Below, one piece after another: positions 44,135-55,729 of a stretch of 64,000 bases of DNA; the first letter of the stretch is position 1; every line of letters begins with the position of its first letter. This DNA comes from Platycnemis pennipes (Eukaryota > Arthropoda > Insecta > Odonata > Platycnemididae). The position numbers were made by a program, and so were the translations under genes. Below the pieces are notes generated by a model that did no database searches, was not told where the DNA came from, and worked only from the letters and a program-made list of their open reading frames with translations. The DNA lies in the NCBI GenBank assembly GCA_933228895.1, contig OW121854.1, positions 53,734,609 through 53,798,608 of the forward strand, in the 5' to 3' direction.

Positions 44135-45450
44135 CATTAGGCCACCATGTTCATGATAAAGCAGAATAGGTTGTCACTCTTCCTTACAAAGTTTTCGCCA
44201 GATTTAAGTTTATCCCACCCTTTTTATGACTTTTTAATTGTGATAGCATTAATATATAATGAATATTTGAAAGCATTGAATGATAAATAAGAATGCTCGA
44301 CAAAAAGATATTAAAAAAGAAATATCTCAGCAACGACTCATTGCATTCAATGCATTTTTAAGCATTTGTTTTCCATAAACTCCATAATTTACTCCAGACT
44401 TGAGTAAGTTTATCATCTACCTGGGTTAGGAGTAATTTTGGTGTTGGGTATCTGTTAAGGATTTCATTATGTTTGAAAATGATCCCTTTATATCAAAACA
44501 AATTAATACGAGATTGTTATAACTAGATAATTGGAGGAATTATAAGCAAAGTCTTCAAGTAAAGAATCAACGTAGGACTTGATGGAATAATATTGCAATT
44601 GCGTTTTGTTGAGCTTGAGTTACATAATCGATGAACATGTTTTAGCGAAAATTATCAATACAAGAGATAATTTGAAACCATGTAACTGGAATATATTTTG
44701 ATATCACAGTATAACGTAGTGCTATTTTTCGTATAAGCGAGAAAGAGTGATGCACTCAAGTCACAAGAAGATATTTCGAGACCGTAGGTACACGTTCGTG
44801 TTCTGTTCAGGTTAAGAGTGAAAGAGTGAGAGGCATGCAGAGTGGTGTACCTAGCTACGGTCGGTCGCTTTTATTCTGCGAAATAATTAAGTTCAGGAAC
44901 AAGAAACTAAATTCCAGGAACAAAGAGCTTGAGGTAAAGCAAAACTCAGCCAAGTTCATTGTGGTTAATTAATTAAGCCTTGATGGTAGGAGGTGCTAGC
45001 ATTATTCTTCCGCATGAAACTTTCGTATAACCCACGGGAGGCCTAATATATCCTGTCTTACCAAATTTCAGGTCCACGTATTGCTACAGCAAATAAGACT
45101 GCTTAATTTCCATCTTCCTGAGTAAGACACAGCATAAAAATAGATTACAAAATAGCCAGGCACAGAGATGTTGCATTAAAAAAATTATAATTGGACGGGA
45201 AGCAACGTGGTTAGAGAGGCATAAATTTTATATGACACCAAGTATAATTTTACCACAGATATTTCAGGAAATGAACGTGCACACGACCAAGTTGAATGAA
45301 AACAAATATTGGTAAAATAATTTATTAACACCTTTAAAGAATAAAATTGATCTAATCTAAGTAAACAATAATGAACAGGATTAAGTTGCGAGGTGTGGAA
45401 TGTATGTAGGAAATCCAGTCAGCACTTCAGATGGAGCTACGGCCCATATA
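44135..45450. other. gene-free stretch
   Basis: AT-rich DNA. No gene, RNA or repeat was recognised. Confidence 0.55.
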
Positions 45451-45455
45451 TTTCG

Positions 45456-46000
45456 CATTGGGTCGTTTAGCATATTTTTTTAAATTGCCGAATCTGATAG
45501 AGTTTGTAAAATAAAAAAACCCGTATTTTTCCATTTTATCCATCAGTTATTTCTCGAGTTATAAGTGGCTAAAAACTGATGTATTTAACCCTTTAGGAAA
45601 ATGGGCGTGGTGCAACCTCTGACGTCATCGACTTCATCCAATCACAACTGAGCCCGCGAAGCTACTTCGCCTTATCGCAATTGAGGGGGGGGGGGGGGGG
45701 TCTGACTCTGACTCTGACTGACTCTGCCAACCGGAGCAGTTGCGACAGAATTTGTGCGAGCAGACCTTCTGAGAATCCCCCTCCACTCCCTTCCCACCCC
45801 CTAAAAGCAGTCAAGGAGGGAAGGAAAATGACGTCAAGGCAGCTTCTTTGGTGGGCGTCACCATTTGCTTATTTTAATTTTTGATTTATGAGTGAATGGT
45901 TCTGTTTGAAGATTAATTTTTTCACTAAAATTCATTTTTAGCTTCCAACTAACGACTTCGTGTACATAATTGCGATTTAGGTTCCGATTAAACGCTCCCA
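45456..46000 (+). repeat. 0.55-kb GC-rich dispersed repeat, copy B
   Basis: Second copy of the repeat at 36,940-37,480. It carries an insertion-like low-complexity block, a 16-base G run (45,685-45,700) followed by (TCTGAC)n-type sequence to about 45,728, at the position where copy A reads GGGGGGAACACAGCTGACTC. So the short G run of the ancestor has expanded here. Confidence 0.8.
45685..45728. repeat. G16 run plus TCTGAC microsatellite
   Basis: Sixteen G followed by about four units of a TCTGAC / TGAC repeat. Lies inside repeat copy B; probable slippage product and a place for assembly error. Confidence 0.9.
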
Positions 46001-46004
46001 TTTG

Positions 46005-46250
46005 GGAATGTTGAACTTTTTTCCAATCACGATGATAAAGGTGCTAAAGTAATACGCCAAATAACCGCAAAACCTCATTTACATTACAAAATGCTAGAAA
46101 ATCATATAAAAACACATCAATTTAGTAAGGTGAACCATTTATGAACGGGAAAATGGAAATGGTAGAGCGTTAGAAGCAGGAAATATCTAAATTTTGCTGC
46201 TTTTCTCAACCTCGTAACCCCAATACTCGATAACCTTGCAGAAAGGCCAT
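46005..46250. other. gene-free spacer
   Basis: AT-rich spacer between repeat copy B and the next island; nothing recognised. Confidence 0.5.
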
Positions 46251-46254
46251 ATGT

Positions 46255-46670
46255 CGCCCAAACGAAAACATCGGCTCGCCTCACAAACACGTGGCGTTTA
46301 AGAGTAGTATCCCTGTGGTCCGTGTGACGTTTCCTGGAATGGTGACCATTACCCGCGAGGGGAATCTAGAACGTGGAGGGAACGGCGAGAGGAGGACGCA
46401 GGAAATTCTCTCCAATTTCCCAGATAACGAGGTAATCTTGCGATGCAGGGAGCAAATATAGCATTGGCCCATTCGAAAACACCTTCGAATGAAGCGGAAT
46501 GAAAAAAAAAGCTTCGTAGTGAGGGTGGGTTGATAGTTGATGCCGTTTTCAGCCTGGAGGATCGCTCGGACGCAGGCGAAACGCGCGTAATTAACGCACT
46601 TAAACGTGAAATTACACGCACTCCGCAACTGCGGCAATCACCTCGTCAACGCACTAATAGTGTCGGCTCG
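46255..46670. promoter_or_regulatory. CpG-containing island with minus-strand frames
   Basis: CpG-rich relative to flanks, without strong strand bias. A 118-codon minus frame (46,281-46,637) has ordinary composition with several Cys (for example MGQCYICSLHRKITSLSGK) but no recognisable domain. A second minus frame and a plus frame overlap it. Could be an exon of an unseen gene; not supported by splice sites or homology. Confidence 0.3.
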
Positions 46671-46679
46671 TACGTTGGG

Positions 46680-47410
46680 CATTTTAAGGAGGTTGATCCG
46701 AAAAGTGAAATTCATGTCATTATTTTCTATATTTTCAGCACTTATAGAACGAAAGTTCCTCTATCTAATAAGGTAAAGATAATTATACCAACCCATACTC
46801 CTTTTTGCACAAATTACATTTGAAATTACATACGATTAACGGCGAGAATGGCCATCACATGGTAATACAACGTTTAAAAATACCATATTGACAGGTCATT
46901 TTTGCAAAAAAACTGATATTGTATGCGTATTGTCACAAGGAATAAAACGACACGAAAACAAAGGCATCAACCCACCGTATTTTTCGCTAAATCCACCAAT
47001 TTCTGCGCTTATAGCATACGAAATTCGTTAGTTGACTTCAAGTGGCGCTGCGGTCGCTCTAGCCAAAATGTATGGCGTATGAATATAATCATTACTAATG
47101 AGATATAAAGAATATCACAGAAAAATATTATAAGCTAACGTTTGATAGTCATATTCTGGTGTTATACATTAGTAAATTCATTGAGTATATGAAATTATTT
47201 CTATAACGTAAATGCTGATTTAACTCCATCGTCGAGCTGATTAAAATTATCGCAAAAAATAAATCCTTCGACTTTCCATCGTATTTTTTGTGATACTTAT
47301 GACTTTCAATAGCTTAGTTAATTTTCTTTGTGAAGTAAGGATCACTTAGCAGGCATACAGTCGTACTTAAATTAATAATATACCTAAGACAACTTGACTC
47401 AAGCAGTCGC
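46680..47410. other. gene-free stretch
   Basis: AT-rich DNA; the 61-codon plus frame at 46,923-47,108 has no motif. Confidence 0.5.
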
Positions 47411-47414
47411 GAGC

Positions 47415-48105
47415 CAACCTCCTTAAGTAGTGGACTGCCGCGGCGCGCGGGAACGGAAAATGCCCAATTTCGAAGCATTTTCTTGATTTCCTGCTGATGA
47501 AGGACAGAGAGGACACCGAGAGCGAGGTTATCCTTTTAAACCATACACATTTCTATATTCCTCACACTCAAGCCGCAGTCAGTATTCGCACCTCGACGCC
47601 TCTTCTAATTCTCCATCCCGGTCCAATATTCAACTGTCCGGCTACATATTTCCATTACGTCAGGCCAAAACCAATTGAATTACTTCCTTCCCTTCAAAAC
47701 TCCCCTGACCCCCATTCCATCCCTTGCTTTTTCATCAACGGTTATATTTTTACCGCCGGTCGTAGTAGCTCCCGAGTGAATGCGGGAAAAAAACGTTTTC
47801 AGCTCAACTGGGATTGATTAGAGCCATTGGAAAAACATTGTTTCGCATACGCGCATCCGTCGTTCTTGCTACCTCATCGACGTGATGGAGGGAGAGAGAA
47901 GAAACGAGGAAGGGATGGGTCAACTGGAAGGGAATGGAGGTGGAGAAGGAGCGCAGCTAAGTCTGAACGGGCGAAGAAGCCGTGTTGATGACCCCGCCCA
48001 CATCAATATGCTCAGACGGTGTACACGATGGGATATTTATACGGCGTATGCGCTTTACACGACAAAAGCCCTAAAATTTAAGGAGGACGATCGCAGCACA
48101 AAGAT
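47415..48105. promoter_or_regulatory. GC-rich island
   Basis: Begins with CCGCGGCGCGCGGG near 47,440, followed by mixed C/T-rich sequence and a purine-rich patch at 47,880-47,980 (GGGAGAGAGAAG, GGAAGGGAT). Two plus frames (47,497-47,817; 47,882-48,166) lack motifs. A TATTTATA at 48,033-48,040 could be a TATA-like element, but nothing coding follows. Confidence 0.3.
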
Positions 48106-48109
48106 GGAT

Positions 48110-49300
48110 GACTTTGTTTGGATGCATTATTCTAGTCGTCTTTTATTCTTCGCACACATCCAGTAAACTGTACGAAATGTTATTGGTAAAAATACAAATG
48201 TTTTTTTACATAAAATACATTTTCAATCCATTTTCTATGCAAACATTTTTGAAGCCATCTTCCAAGTTTACCTAAAATCTATCGCATATATCTCAATTCG
48301 TTGCTTGAATAGCGGCAACAGCGGCCGTTAACACGAAGGTATATTAATGGTTTCATTCATGAGAAATTTGAGAAACACATAATTGAGTAACAATACTAAA
48401 TAAGTTGGACATCTAATTAATGATAACTGCAATTTTCGTCACCTTATTACTCTGAGGTTGTAATTGTTTGAATAAGTTCAAAGTTCCTCTGTTATACTTT
48501 TAAATATATAAACTTATTATGCCGCGATGCGTTATCCAACCCAGTAAAAATGTCTAAGAGCAAGCAATTAGGCAATATAGTTAAATCTAGAATTTATTTT
48601 TATCATATAAACTTGGTCTTGACTATGAAAAGAGATATCCTGCTGGACTTCTATTTGTTTGCATAAATAGTTGTTCGCGCAATATCACGGAGCAAAAGGC
48701 ATGGTGTGTCCCACGGAAAACTTGAAGAAATCTACTAATTGTTTCTTTTAATGAATTTGTAAACATGATAAAATTGAACATAGGATTCAGTGAAGGGTTA
48801 AAACTCGTTAATTATGTATCAAATTGAAAACATTATTTTATTTATAACAACTATACTTCCTCAGTTTTCTTCATCATTACCATGAACTTCTTCTGGAAAA
48901 AATGGAGATACATAAAATTCTCCTCAAATTTACCAAATTGTGAAAACACCATTTTAGATGTTTTCAGTAATTAGCTGCCCTCGTCAATCCACGAGTAAAT
49001 ACGTTTACTACGTTTTCTAGGGATAATGAGCTAGTACCAAATGCTAAAATTATAAAATGAATGTAATCGTCTTCAATAAAATGCATATAATGGAGACTTC
49101 CAGCAATGTTGCTCGCAACTGCATGAAAACATTTTCGAAACTTCTCTTATTTACATTATTAAGACCAACGGCGCAACCAGAAATTTTTATAGGGGGGCCC
49201 ACGCTCTCCCCGACCTTCTGCAAGTGTAACCAAAATTATTACATTTATTACCATAATCACTTTATTTTTAATGTTATAGTAGGCCATATAAGTTTTAACA
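48110..49300. other. gene-free stretch
   Basis: AT-rich DNA upstream of the SINE; nothing recognised. Confidence 0.55.
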
Positions 49301-49307
49301 TGAATGC

Positions 49308-49574
49308 ATCCTGTAAGTGGGGAGCTTGGTGGGCTAGTGAGTAGAGCGCTTGGCTACTGGGTCGAGGGATCCCGGGTTCAAATCCGGGTGGAGCCTTTGG
49401 ACGACCCCAATTGAAAAAAATCCTCGGAGTGCGAGGTGGTCCAGGGTAGGAACTGGCCCTCCTACCCTGAATGTGTGAAATTCACACGCCTGTGGCTTAG
49501 TTCGGGGTGAGCTCTACCCTCACCTATCCAAACCAACCTTCGGGTTGAATCACTGAGTGAGTGATCCTGCAAGT
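49308..49574 (+). mobile_element. tRNA-derived SINE with target-site duplications
   Basis: The element body (49,319-49,563, about 245 bp) is flanked by 11-bp direct repeats ATCCTGTAAGT (49,308-49,318) and ATCCTGCAAGT (49,564-49,574) with one mismatch. The head shows both pol III boxes: an A box in TAGTGAGTAGAGCGC and a B box in GGGTTCAAATCCGGG, where CCCGG and CCGGG pair as a perfect T-arm. The body contains a short perfect hairpin GTGTGAAATTCACAC (about 49,474-49,488) and ends near 'cactgagtgagtg'. It does not carry the CCGTCC central box of the other SINEs. The 1-mismatch duplication suggests a fairly recent insertion. Confidence 0.92.
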
Positions 49575-49579
49575 AACCA

Positions 49580-50395
49580 CATCATATTTACATACAAATA
49601 TTGTCATAATCGTTTAGGCCTATGCTAATTTGGTTATGTGTCACAGCTCAGAATATCGATTCCTTCTTTTATCCTTGATATAGTCATAGGTACACGATCA
49701 AAATGGTTTTAACAAGTTTTTCCTATTTTTTCCAATTCCTGCTACCATTTGACTCTGACTTGTAAATTAGAGGACTGTTACTTGTAAATTAAAGATTAAT
49801 TTAGGCTTCGAAGAGAGCTAAGGGGGAAATGGGGGGTGGCAGGGCCCTTTTACCCCCGACCTTCCCGTGAGCGTGCCACTGATCAAGACCGGGAACCGAT
49901 TGTTGGACACTAAACAGGTCTAAATCTATCTTAGACCCCAGTAGCTATTTTTCATTGAGACGCCAAAGCTTTAATTTTTTTATTGTATCAGTCCATGTCA
50001 CATGTTTATGATTTTTAAATGATTTAGAAGCACAAACGTAATTGGTGGAATATATATATAAGAAATCGGTAAAGTTGGATTAAGAATACGGCATTAGGGA
50101 GCTAAGTGAAAGGAATGTTTGAGTATAAGAGGTAATGATAATACATTCTTACTGCCGTTAAACTTTCTTGACGTTTACTACTGAATTTTCTAACTTTGGA
50201 GAGGAAATCAATCTTTTCTGACTAAAAAAGAAGTTATCGTTTTGCTCCCAGCTTCCAGTTTCCGAAGTACATTCTGGCTGATTCAATTATGGAACAGTGA
50301 GATAGATTGCTTGTCGTGAGTACTGATTAGTACCGTGCAATTTCACTAGGCATGCACCGATTAAATTTGTGGGATATCGGAGCAATTAAAACACG
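49580..50395. other. gene-free stretch
   Basis: AT-rich DNA with a short (AT)n run near 50,050. A GC-rich patch with GGGGGAAATGGGGGGTGGC lies at about 49,823-49,842. Nothing recognised. Confidence 0.5.
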
Positions 50396-50399
50396 GCGA

Positions 50400-50690
50400 G
50401 GCGAGACTAGCACTCCAGACAGCTACAAATGACAGCTGGAGACACGTGACCGCAACGCGGGATATATTTCGAATCCTCTCACACCTCCCACACTTTGCCT
50501 CTGGTCCGAAAATGTATCTCGTTGCACTCGACGCAGCGGATGTGGATGATGTCGTGCGTCGGCATCTATTTTTTCCGCCTCATGGATGGCCTAGGCTGCG
50601 TACTGCACTCTATCGGCTAGGAAAGTAAGGCGGAAATATTAATGACCACATGCGATGCGGCACTGCGTGACCTGCCTTCGCAGGTGGTCA
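50400..50690. other. GC-richer patch with a 60-codon frame
   Basis: The frame 50,446-50,628 reads through a mixed region (MYLVALDAADVDDVVRRHLF, then PPHGWPRLRTALYRLGK) with a stop at 50,626-50,628. Composition is ordinary, but no domain is recognised and no splice signals were found. A fragment of an exon or a chance frame. Confidence 0.25.
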
Positions 50691-50699
50691 GTGTTTTCA

Positions 50700-51785
50700 T
50701 TCTACATTCAGCAGATTTAGTATACTATACTTTTAGATAGTTGCAAACTTAACTACTATTTATTTAAATGTCACTTATGTCATGGTCTTGTAAGTCACAT
50801 AATTCACAGTACAAAACATTATTTTGATTTTAAAAGCAACGAAAAAGCTGGAGAATACTAGAAGACCATAATATTTTCTCCAAAGCCTCGATGCAATAAA
50901 TTATTTGGAAAGCCTAATGTCATATATTCATATTAATTACTACCATTTACAATAGCTAAGCAATAGTCCAATAAAGTATGATCAAATGATAAAAGCACAT
51001 TTTTCAGATCAGGTCAAACTGGCATTGCTTCAGAGTTCTGGTTTACTTATTTTCTCATCTGAAATTATCTCATAAAATACATGATTTACTAAAATTAATG
51101 ACTCAAATGAGTAAATATTTCTCCGAATCACAGGAAACAGTAATTTATGCATAAGAAAACGCAGTTTTTTACGACTTAGGCCTAAGGAAACTAAGACCAA
51201 AGTGACTCCATTGCACATTTCAGGTTTTAAATCCCGTCAACTGAAAGTCGATGCTTAGCTTCTCCATGCCTGAAACATAACTCTTTTTATTCCGCAATTC
51301 CACTCTTTAAAGATACTCAAAAGAGGGAAAGCGGATTTGAAACGCTGAATTTGTAAATTTTACTTAACTAAATTGCTGAGTAATACTAACAGCTATTCAT
51401 ATAATAATTTACACACGCATTAATATTAATCAGCCATAGAGGTAAGAAAAATGCATGCAAGAGAAAATCTACATCGATGCAGAATGTTTAAACTAGGAAA
51501 GCAGTATTTTCCGTAAGTGATGATTATCAATAAATAACTCCATTTGAAATGAAAAGGAATATAATGCCCACGTCATGTTCATGACAGGAGTGCAAATGCA
51601 ACTAAAATGATAACTAAAAGAGTGATAGTGCTAAGGCTATGAATATTTCAAGAGATTTATCATGTGCAGCAATATTATTATCTTTCATTTTGCCTTTCCA
51701 ATAATGTCCATTGTTGCACAAATTATATCCAACCCTAATTTTTAAGGTGACTTGCCCCAATAGTAATAAATGGGTAGCTGGATGC
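50700..51785. other. gene-free stretch
   Basis: AT-rich DNA; nothing recognised. Confidence 0.55.
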
Positions 51786-51789
51786 AGCT

Positions 51790-52040
51790 TGGATTGTTAC
51801 GTTGAGTAAGGGAATTGCGGGGAGAAATCTGGAGTCAGTATTAGCCAGTACTTCACGGAGTAAGCCAAGGGGCACAAGCGGCCCAACTCATCCGATGGAC
51901 GGAGTACTGACCTTGGAAGTGCTCATCACACAGCACTCACGTACGGACGGGTATCACTGAAAAGTCAACCAAGGCCAGGATTCAAACCCGGTTCCAGTTA
52001 TCAAGCCGAACCGCACTGGCTCCAACAACGTTGCGAGGCA
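51790..52040 (-). mobile_element. tRNA-derived SINE
   Basis: On the minus strand the head ends in GGGTTTGAATCCTGG (B box, about 51,985-51,971), followed downstream by CAGTACTCCGTCCATCGGAT (51,909-51,890), which differs at one base from the central box of the SINE at 25.9 kb. After that, 'cttggc' and 'taatac' landmarks recur at similar spacing. It is thus the same family, or one sharing its central domain. Its tRNA head differs from the 25.8-kb copy, suggesting different heads joined to a common body. Confidence 0.8.
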
Positions 52041-52059
52041 TTGCACCTGCGTGAAAACG

Positions 52060-52385
52060 ATCAAAGACGATGGAGACCGGAGCGCATATGACCGATGACA
52101 CTAGCGATGCCCCTCCGATTCCGAGCGTCCTGCCGTTACCGCTTGATAGGTCAACTTTTCGCCTTAGATCCCTTTGTGCGACGCAATATCCTCGCGGACG
52201 GATATGCCTCCGTGGCCTCATTTCCTCGTGCTCCGCCGAAAGCATTGAAAACGTGCCCGACCCCCCTCCCCTCCTCCTGTCCTGTCACAAGGTTGGCCAA
52301 TTTTCATCCTCTACTGGCGACAAAGCGACAGGCACGGGACAAGGGAGGATCAAGTGGTTTGACCCACGCACATTCATCTAATCAA
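52060..52385 (+). CDS. unrecognised 103-codon frame in GC-rich patch
   Basis: The frame 52,070-52,381 starts METGAHMTDDTSDAPPIPSV and includes RLRSLCATQYPRGRICLRGL. A second frame (52,095-52,424) overlaps it entirely, and a minus frame is open too (51,982-52,245). The patch is CpG-rich. No domain is visible, and the head overlaps the SINE boundary. I treat it as a possible exon or chance frame. Confidence 0.2.
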
Positions 52386-52570
52386 CAGTTGACCGGGATA
52401 TCCCTTACTATCATCCAATTTTAATTCGCGAGCCCGTAAAGGGTCTCCCATGGTGTACCCAACATAACAAAGTCCATTTCCCAACGTAACAAAGAATAAT
52501 TTTCGAGCACATTTCAAACAAAGTTGACGAAGGTCAAACGGTGCATATTATTTTCGCAAAAAGCGTTAGA

Positions 52571-52674
52571 GTGTTATACTCCTCAATAGATATCCTACTC
52601 CATGCCTCGAATAGCTTACTGCTTGAAGAACTGTCTGCTACAAAGGCCTACAACACATACTATATTCGTAAATT
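52571..52674 (+). repeat. 104-bp direct repeat, copy 1
   Basis: Matches 53,171-53,274 at 93 of 104 positions without gaps, exactly 600 bp apart. Both copies are open in the same frame and begin VLYSS..ILLHASNS, but most differences between them change the amino acid, so there is no sign of coding constraint. Confidence 0.9.
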
Positions 52675-52739
52675 GCGTTTGAACATAATACTCATCAATA
52701 GGTCTCCATCTTCTCTTAAATATTTTATTTCTTGATGTC

Positions 52740-53155
52740 CTGTCTGTCACAATAACCTTAGATTTGGAATTCCAATGTTTTTTTTGTGAATTTCATCTTT
52801 TCTCGTTTAAAAAAAACAGAAAAAATACACAACATATTTCATGCTTATATCAAACTGATAACAGCATGGGAGTCACGGTGCTAATTGTGTGACTTCATGA
52901 TTGAGTTTGAGAACTAAAATCACAACTTGCATAATGTTTGTTTCAAAAATATGTTTTTTGTCATTTTCTTTAACAAACCGGCATTTGAATGCAAAATATA
53001 TTTCATTCAAGCTTTTATAGAAGTTGACTGTTTTAAACTATGCTCGGCTTGCATATAAAAGCATTCTGCATTTGTCTGACCTGGTAAGGAATTTGGGTTT
53101 TTATTCCATAATTTGAGAACGGTTTTAATATCTTGTAATTTCTTGACTCAAAACT
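52740..53155. other. spacer between the 104-bp repeats
   Basis: AT-rich DNA; no gene recognised. It may belong to a larger element bounded by the two repeats. Confidence 0.45.
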
Positions 53156-53170
53156 TGTATGATATATGAT

Positions 53171-53274
53171 GTGTTATACTCCTCAACAGGTATCCTACTC
53201 CATGCCTCGAATAGCTTCCTGCATGAAACCATGTCTACTACAAAGGCCTACAGCACATACTGTATTCGTAAATT
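53171..53274 (+). repeat. 104-bp direct repeat, copy 2
   Basis: Second copy of 52,571-52,674 (11 substitutions, no gaps). Confidence 0.9.
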
Positions 53275-53384
53275 CGTAATTCACAAGCTTTTTCAAAACG
53301 TCAAATTTGACAAAATTTTCGAATCAAATATTCTTATTGTACTTACCACCCCTTTAAAATAATTCCATCTCAGATTTCTCTCAT

Positions 53385-53480
53385 AAGCCAGGATAGTCGG
53401 ATTAGCAATGAGCCGGATTGCAAAAATCATCAAGTCACGGGTTTGTATCCACCTTGGGTATATATGCTGGGTTCGTATTA
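53385..53480 (+). mobile_element. possible degenerate SINE head
   Basis: GGGTTTGTATCCACC at about 53,440 is B-box-like, preceded by 'gattagcaatgagccgga', which may be a decayed A box. Weak. Confidence 0.25.
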
Positions 53481-53639
53481 AGAGGCTTAGTGCGATATAA
53501 CCTTAGATTTTAACAAGAACGAGAGAGCCAAAGCCTAAACTTCTCCTAAAGCTAGAAGTTCTCTCCAATGTGCGGCATATTTTCGATGGAATTTCTACTC
53601 CGCTGGAAGCACCAGTTTGACATGACTTCCGTCAATATG

Positions 53640-54790
53640 CCATTGTTAGGATACATTTTTGTGAAGTGTCGTCTTGTATTGTGTAATGGAAACGAAATTC
53701 TAAGTTAGAGCGACGTTATGCTATTAAGATTTGATTATACCTAAATTGGTGAAAATGCAAACAAATCATTTCAGAAGTTGACGCAAGCGTACTCAAGAGT
53801 AAAGTTTAATAATGGCTGAAGTCTTCAGGTGGTAAAAGGCCTTTCTAGAGGGCCATGGAAACGCAAATTATGAACCCACATAAAGAAGACACTCCACAAC
53901 AAAAACCGATAGAAATTTGGAAAAAAGTTCTTGCGTTCTGCCTGCTGACCAACGGATAATTTTCCAAGGATGAGTAATTTAAGAGCTGAAATTTTACATT
54001 ACTACTTCTACGAAATGTTCAGCTTAGCAGAAAGTACATCGGAAAATGTGTGCTTGTTTATTCCGTAACACATTGAAACTGACAGTTTTTCTTTTCGAAT
54101 GCGTTATCACAGGTGAAGAACCCGGTTTTTTTCAGGTAGGCCTTAGCGCTCCAAAGAAATGGGTACTCTGTAGGCAAACGCCATAGGCAGGAGTAGAAAA
54201 CCTCAATCTCACAACGTCCCAAGAAAGCAGAGCAGAGTAAATCAAAGATCAAAACAATGCTAATACGCTACTTCGACAGGCAAAAGATTGTTCAAAAGGA
54301 GTACGCGTGCCCTAGGCAAACTGTGTTTCAATACTACCACAGCGAATGCTAGGAAAGACGGAGAAAAAAAGTGATTTAAGTAGATCAGGTATTTTTTAAT
54401 GTTGAATGGTACGTCACGACAAGGCACCTTGCAATCCAGCACTTGATGTCACGTAATTATGATGCAAAAAGGCATATGTATGGTACCTCACCCTCATGCT
54501 GCCCTGATCTGTCTCCGTGCAACTTTTCCTTTTGAGCTGTTGAAAAAATACCTTTGAATATGCCGTTTAAATTATGTGAATCTCATTTAGGAGACATTTA
54601 TGGGTCGGCTTGATTAAATGCAAGTGAAGCACTTCCAGAACTACTATGAGGAAAGAGACACGGCTCCGGCGCTGTTTGGCTTCTCAAGAGATCAGCTTTG
54701 AGGTTCTTAATGTTGAATTGCAAATAAAATATAAGCGCCCAGTTAAATAAAAATTACAGCGTTATATTAAGAGTATAATTACTTTTGAAA
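53640..54790 (+). mobile_element. decayed mariner transposon (irritans-like)
   Basis: A conserved order of mariner transposase segments can be read on the plus strand across about 0.9 kb, as detailed in the pseudogene entry. Terminal inverted repeats were not identified with confidence, so the ends are approximate. The copy has many stops and frameshifts and cannot move. Confidence 0.8.
53770..54715 (+). pseudogene. mariner transposase, dead copy
   Basis: In intact mariners this D,D34D transposase cuts and pastes the element at TA sites. Readable segments in order: SFQKLTQAYS (helix-turn-helix), after a frameshift AEVFRW, a stop (53,833-53,835), KAFLEG and a TTKTDRNLEK linker; then VITGEE (54,103-54,120), where the family has a TGDE box, so the first catalytic Asp codon is now GAA; SKIKTMLIRYFDRQKIV; and finally CPDLSPCNF. 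There the third catalytic Asp is replaced by Asn (AAC, 54,521-54,523). The segment HFQNYYEERDTAP near 54,630-54,670 fits the C-terminal helix. Two active-site losses, stops and at least two frame changes show a long-dead copy. The second catalytic Asp segment (HDNA) is not readable. Confidence 0.85.
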
Positions 54791-54794
54791 CATG

Positions 54795-55540
54795 CCTTGA
54801 AGTGGATTTGAGCTATCATTTGCTTTCAGGGCGCTTGCAAAACATGTTCAACATGATTAAGGCAAGCAAGTTTTAATTCCTACGCGGCCATTATTTACAT
54901 GAAAGCCAGAATCAGGGAGCAAACCGAAGAGTAAACTATTACTTGAGTTATTGCCAAATAAAGTTGGTTGAAAATGAGAATAATGAAGAATTTTCTACTT
55001 ATAAGAAGAAAATAATTTTCAAAAAATCACCTAAATATGGAAACTAATTTCTTTTTGAATGAAATAGAGCTGTTAGCGTGGGTACCTAAACATGCATTTA
55101 TTCACGTAGAGCTCTGGTATAAAGGCAAGTGAAGTGATAGAAAAGGCCACTATTACAAGGTAAAATACCGGCCACAAAGGGTTGATGCAAAATATTTTCA
55201 TAACTAAATAAAACATTAGCCAATTGGAATAGTCTCTCTGCATAAATACAAGATCCTTCTCCAAAACATTGTAGACTTTTTAAAGAAAGATATATTTTTG
55301 ATGTCATTTAATAAAAATAATGATCAACCATCTCCATGAAATAAGGTTTGTCTTAAAAAACGAGAAATGCAAGAAGACAAAAAAACGCTGAGCTTAAGAA
55401 GGAAGAATTTGGAGCATGAACTCAAAAAACAAGAACAAAGGATAGAGGGAAAGGTCAAAGAACCAGTTAAGAAAATGTGTATGAAATGTGTATTTTCTCA
55501 GTACGAAATCTGAGAAAAATGATATGCACATACGAGATGG
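54795..55540. other. gene-free stretch
   Basis: AT-rich DNA; nothing recognised. Confidence 0.5.
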
Positions 55541-55544
55541 AAAG

Positions 55545-55725
55545 TGAACGAAGGCCGTCAGGAAAATATGATTGACCTTCTTCGGCCACATTTTCCACGT
55601 GGACGAACGACGCGGACAAAGAAGGTCCTCACACAAGATTAGGAACTCAAAAGCAGACCAGGACGACGATGGAGAGATGTTGCTGAAGATTTGAAGCAGA
55701 GCGAGATGAAAGAAATAAGTCGACC
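55545..55725 (+). mobile_element. LINE C-terminal remnant, RTE-like
   Basis: One plus frame gives LTFFGHIFHVDERRGQRRSS and a second gives SRPGRRWRDVAEDLKQ; together they match the late (F/I)GH(I/V)...RPRRRW.D...DLK pattern found after the RT domain of RTE and related LINEs. The two parts are joined by a frameshift. No WRAAS end or hairpin follows, so the subfamily may differ from the other RTE copies here. Confidence 0.65.
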
Positions 55726-55729
55726 AAAA

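Noticed and set aside
49329..49395. A tRNA gene
   Set aside because: A and B boxes are good, but no acceptor stem pairs and no clear anticodon arm exists; body, tail and target duplications show a SINE.
52541..53362. Paralogous small proteins encoded by the 104-bp repeats
   Set aside because: Both are open in the same frame, but most substitutions between copies change the residue and the frames end differently; no sign of purifying selection.
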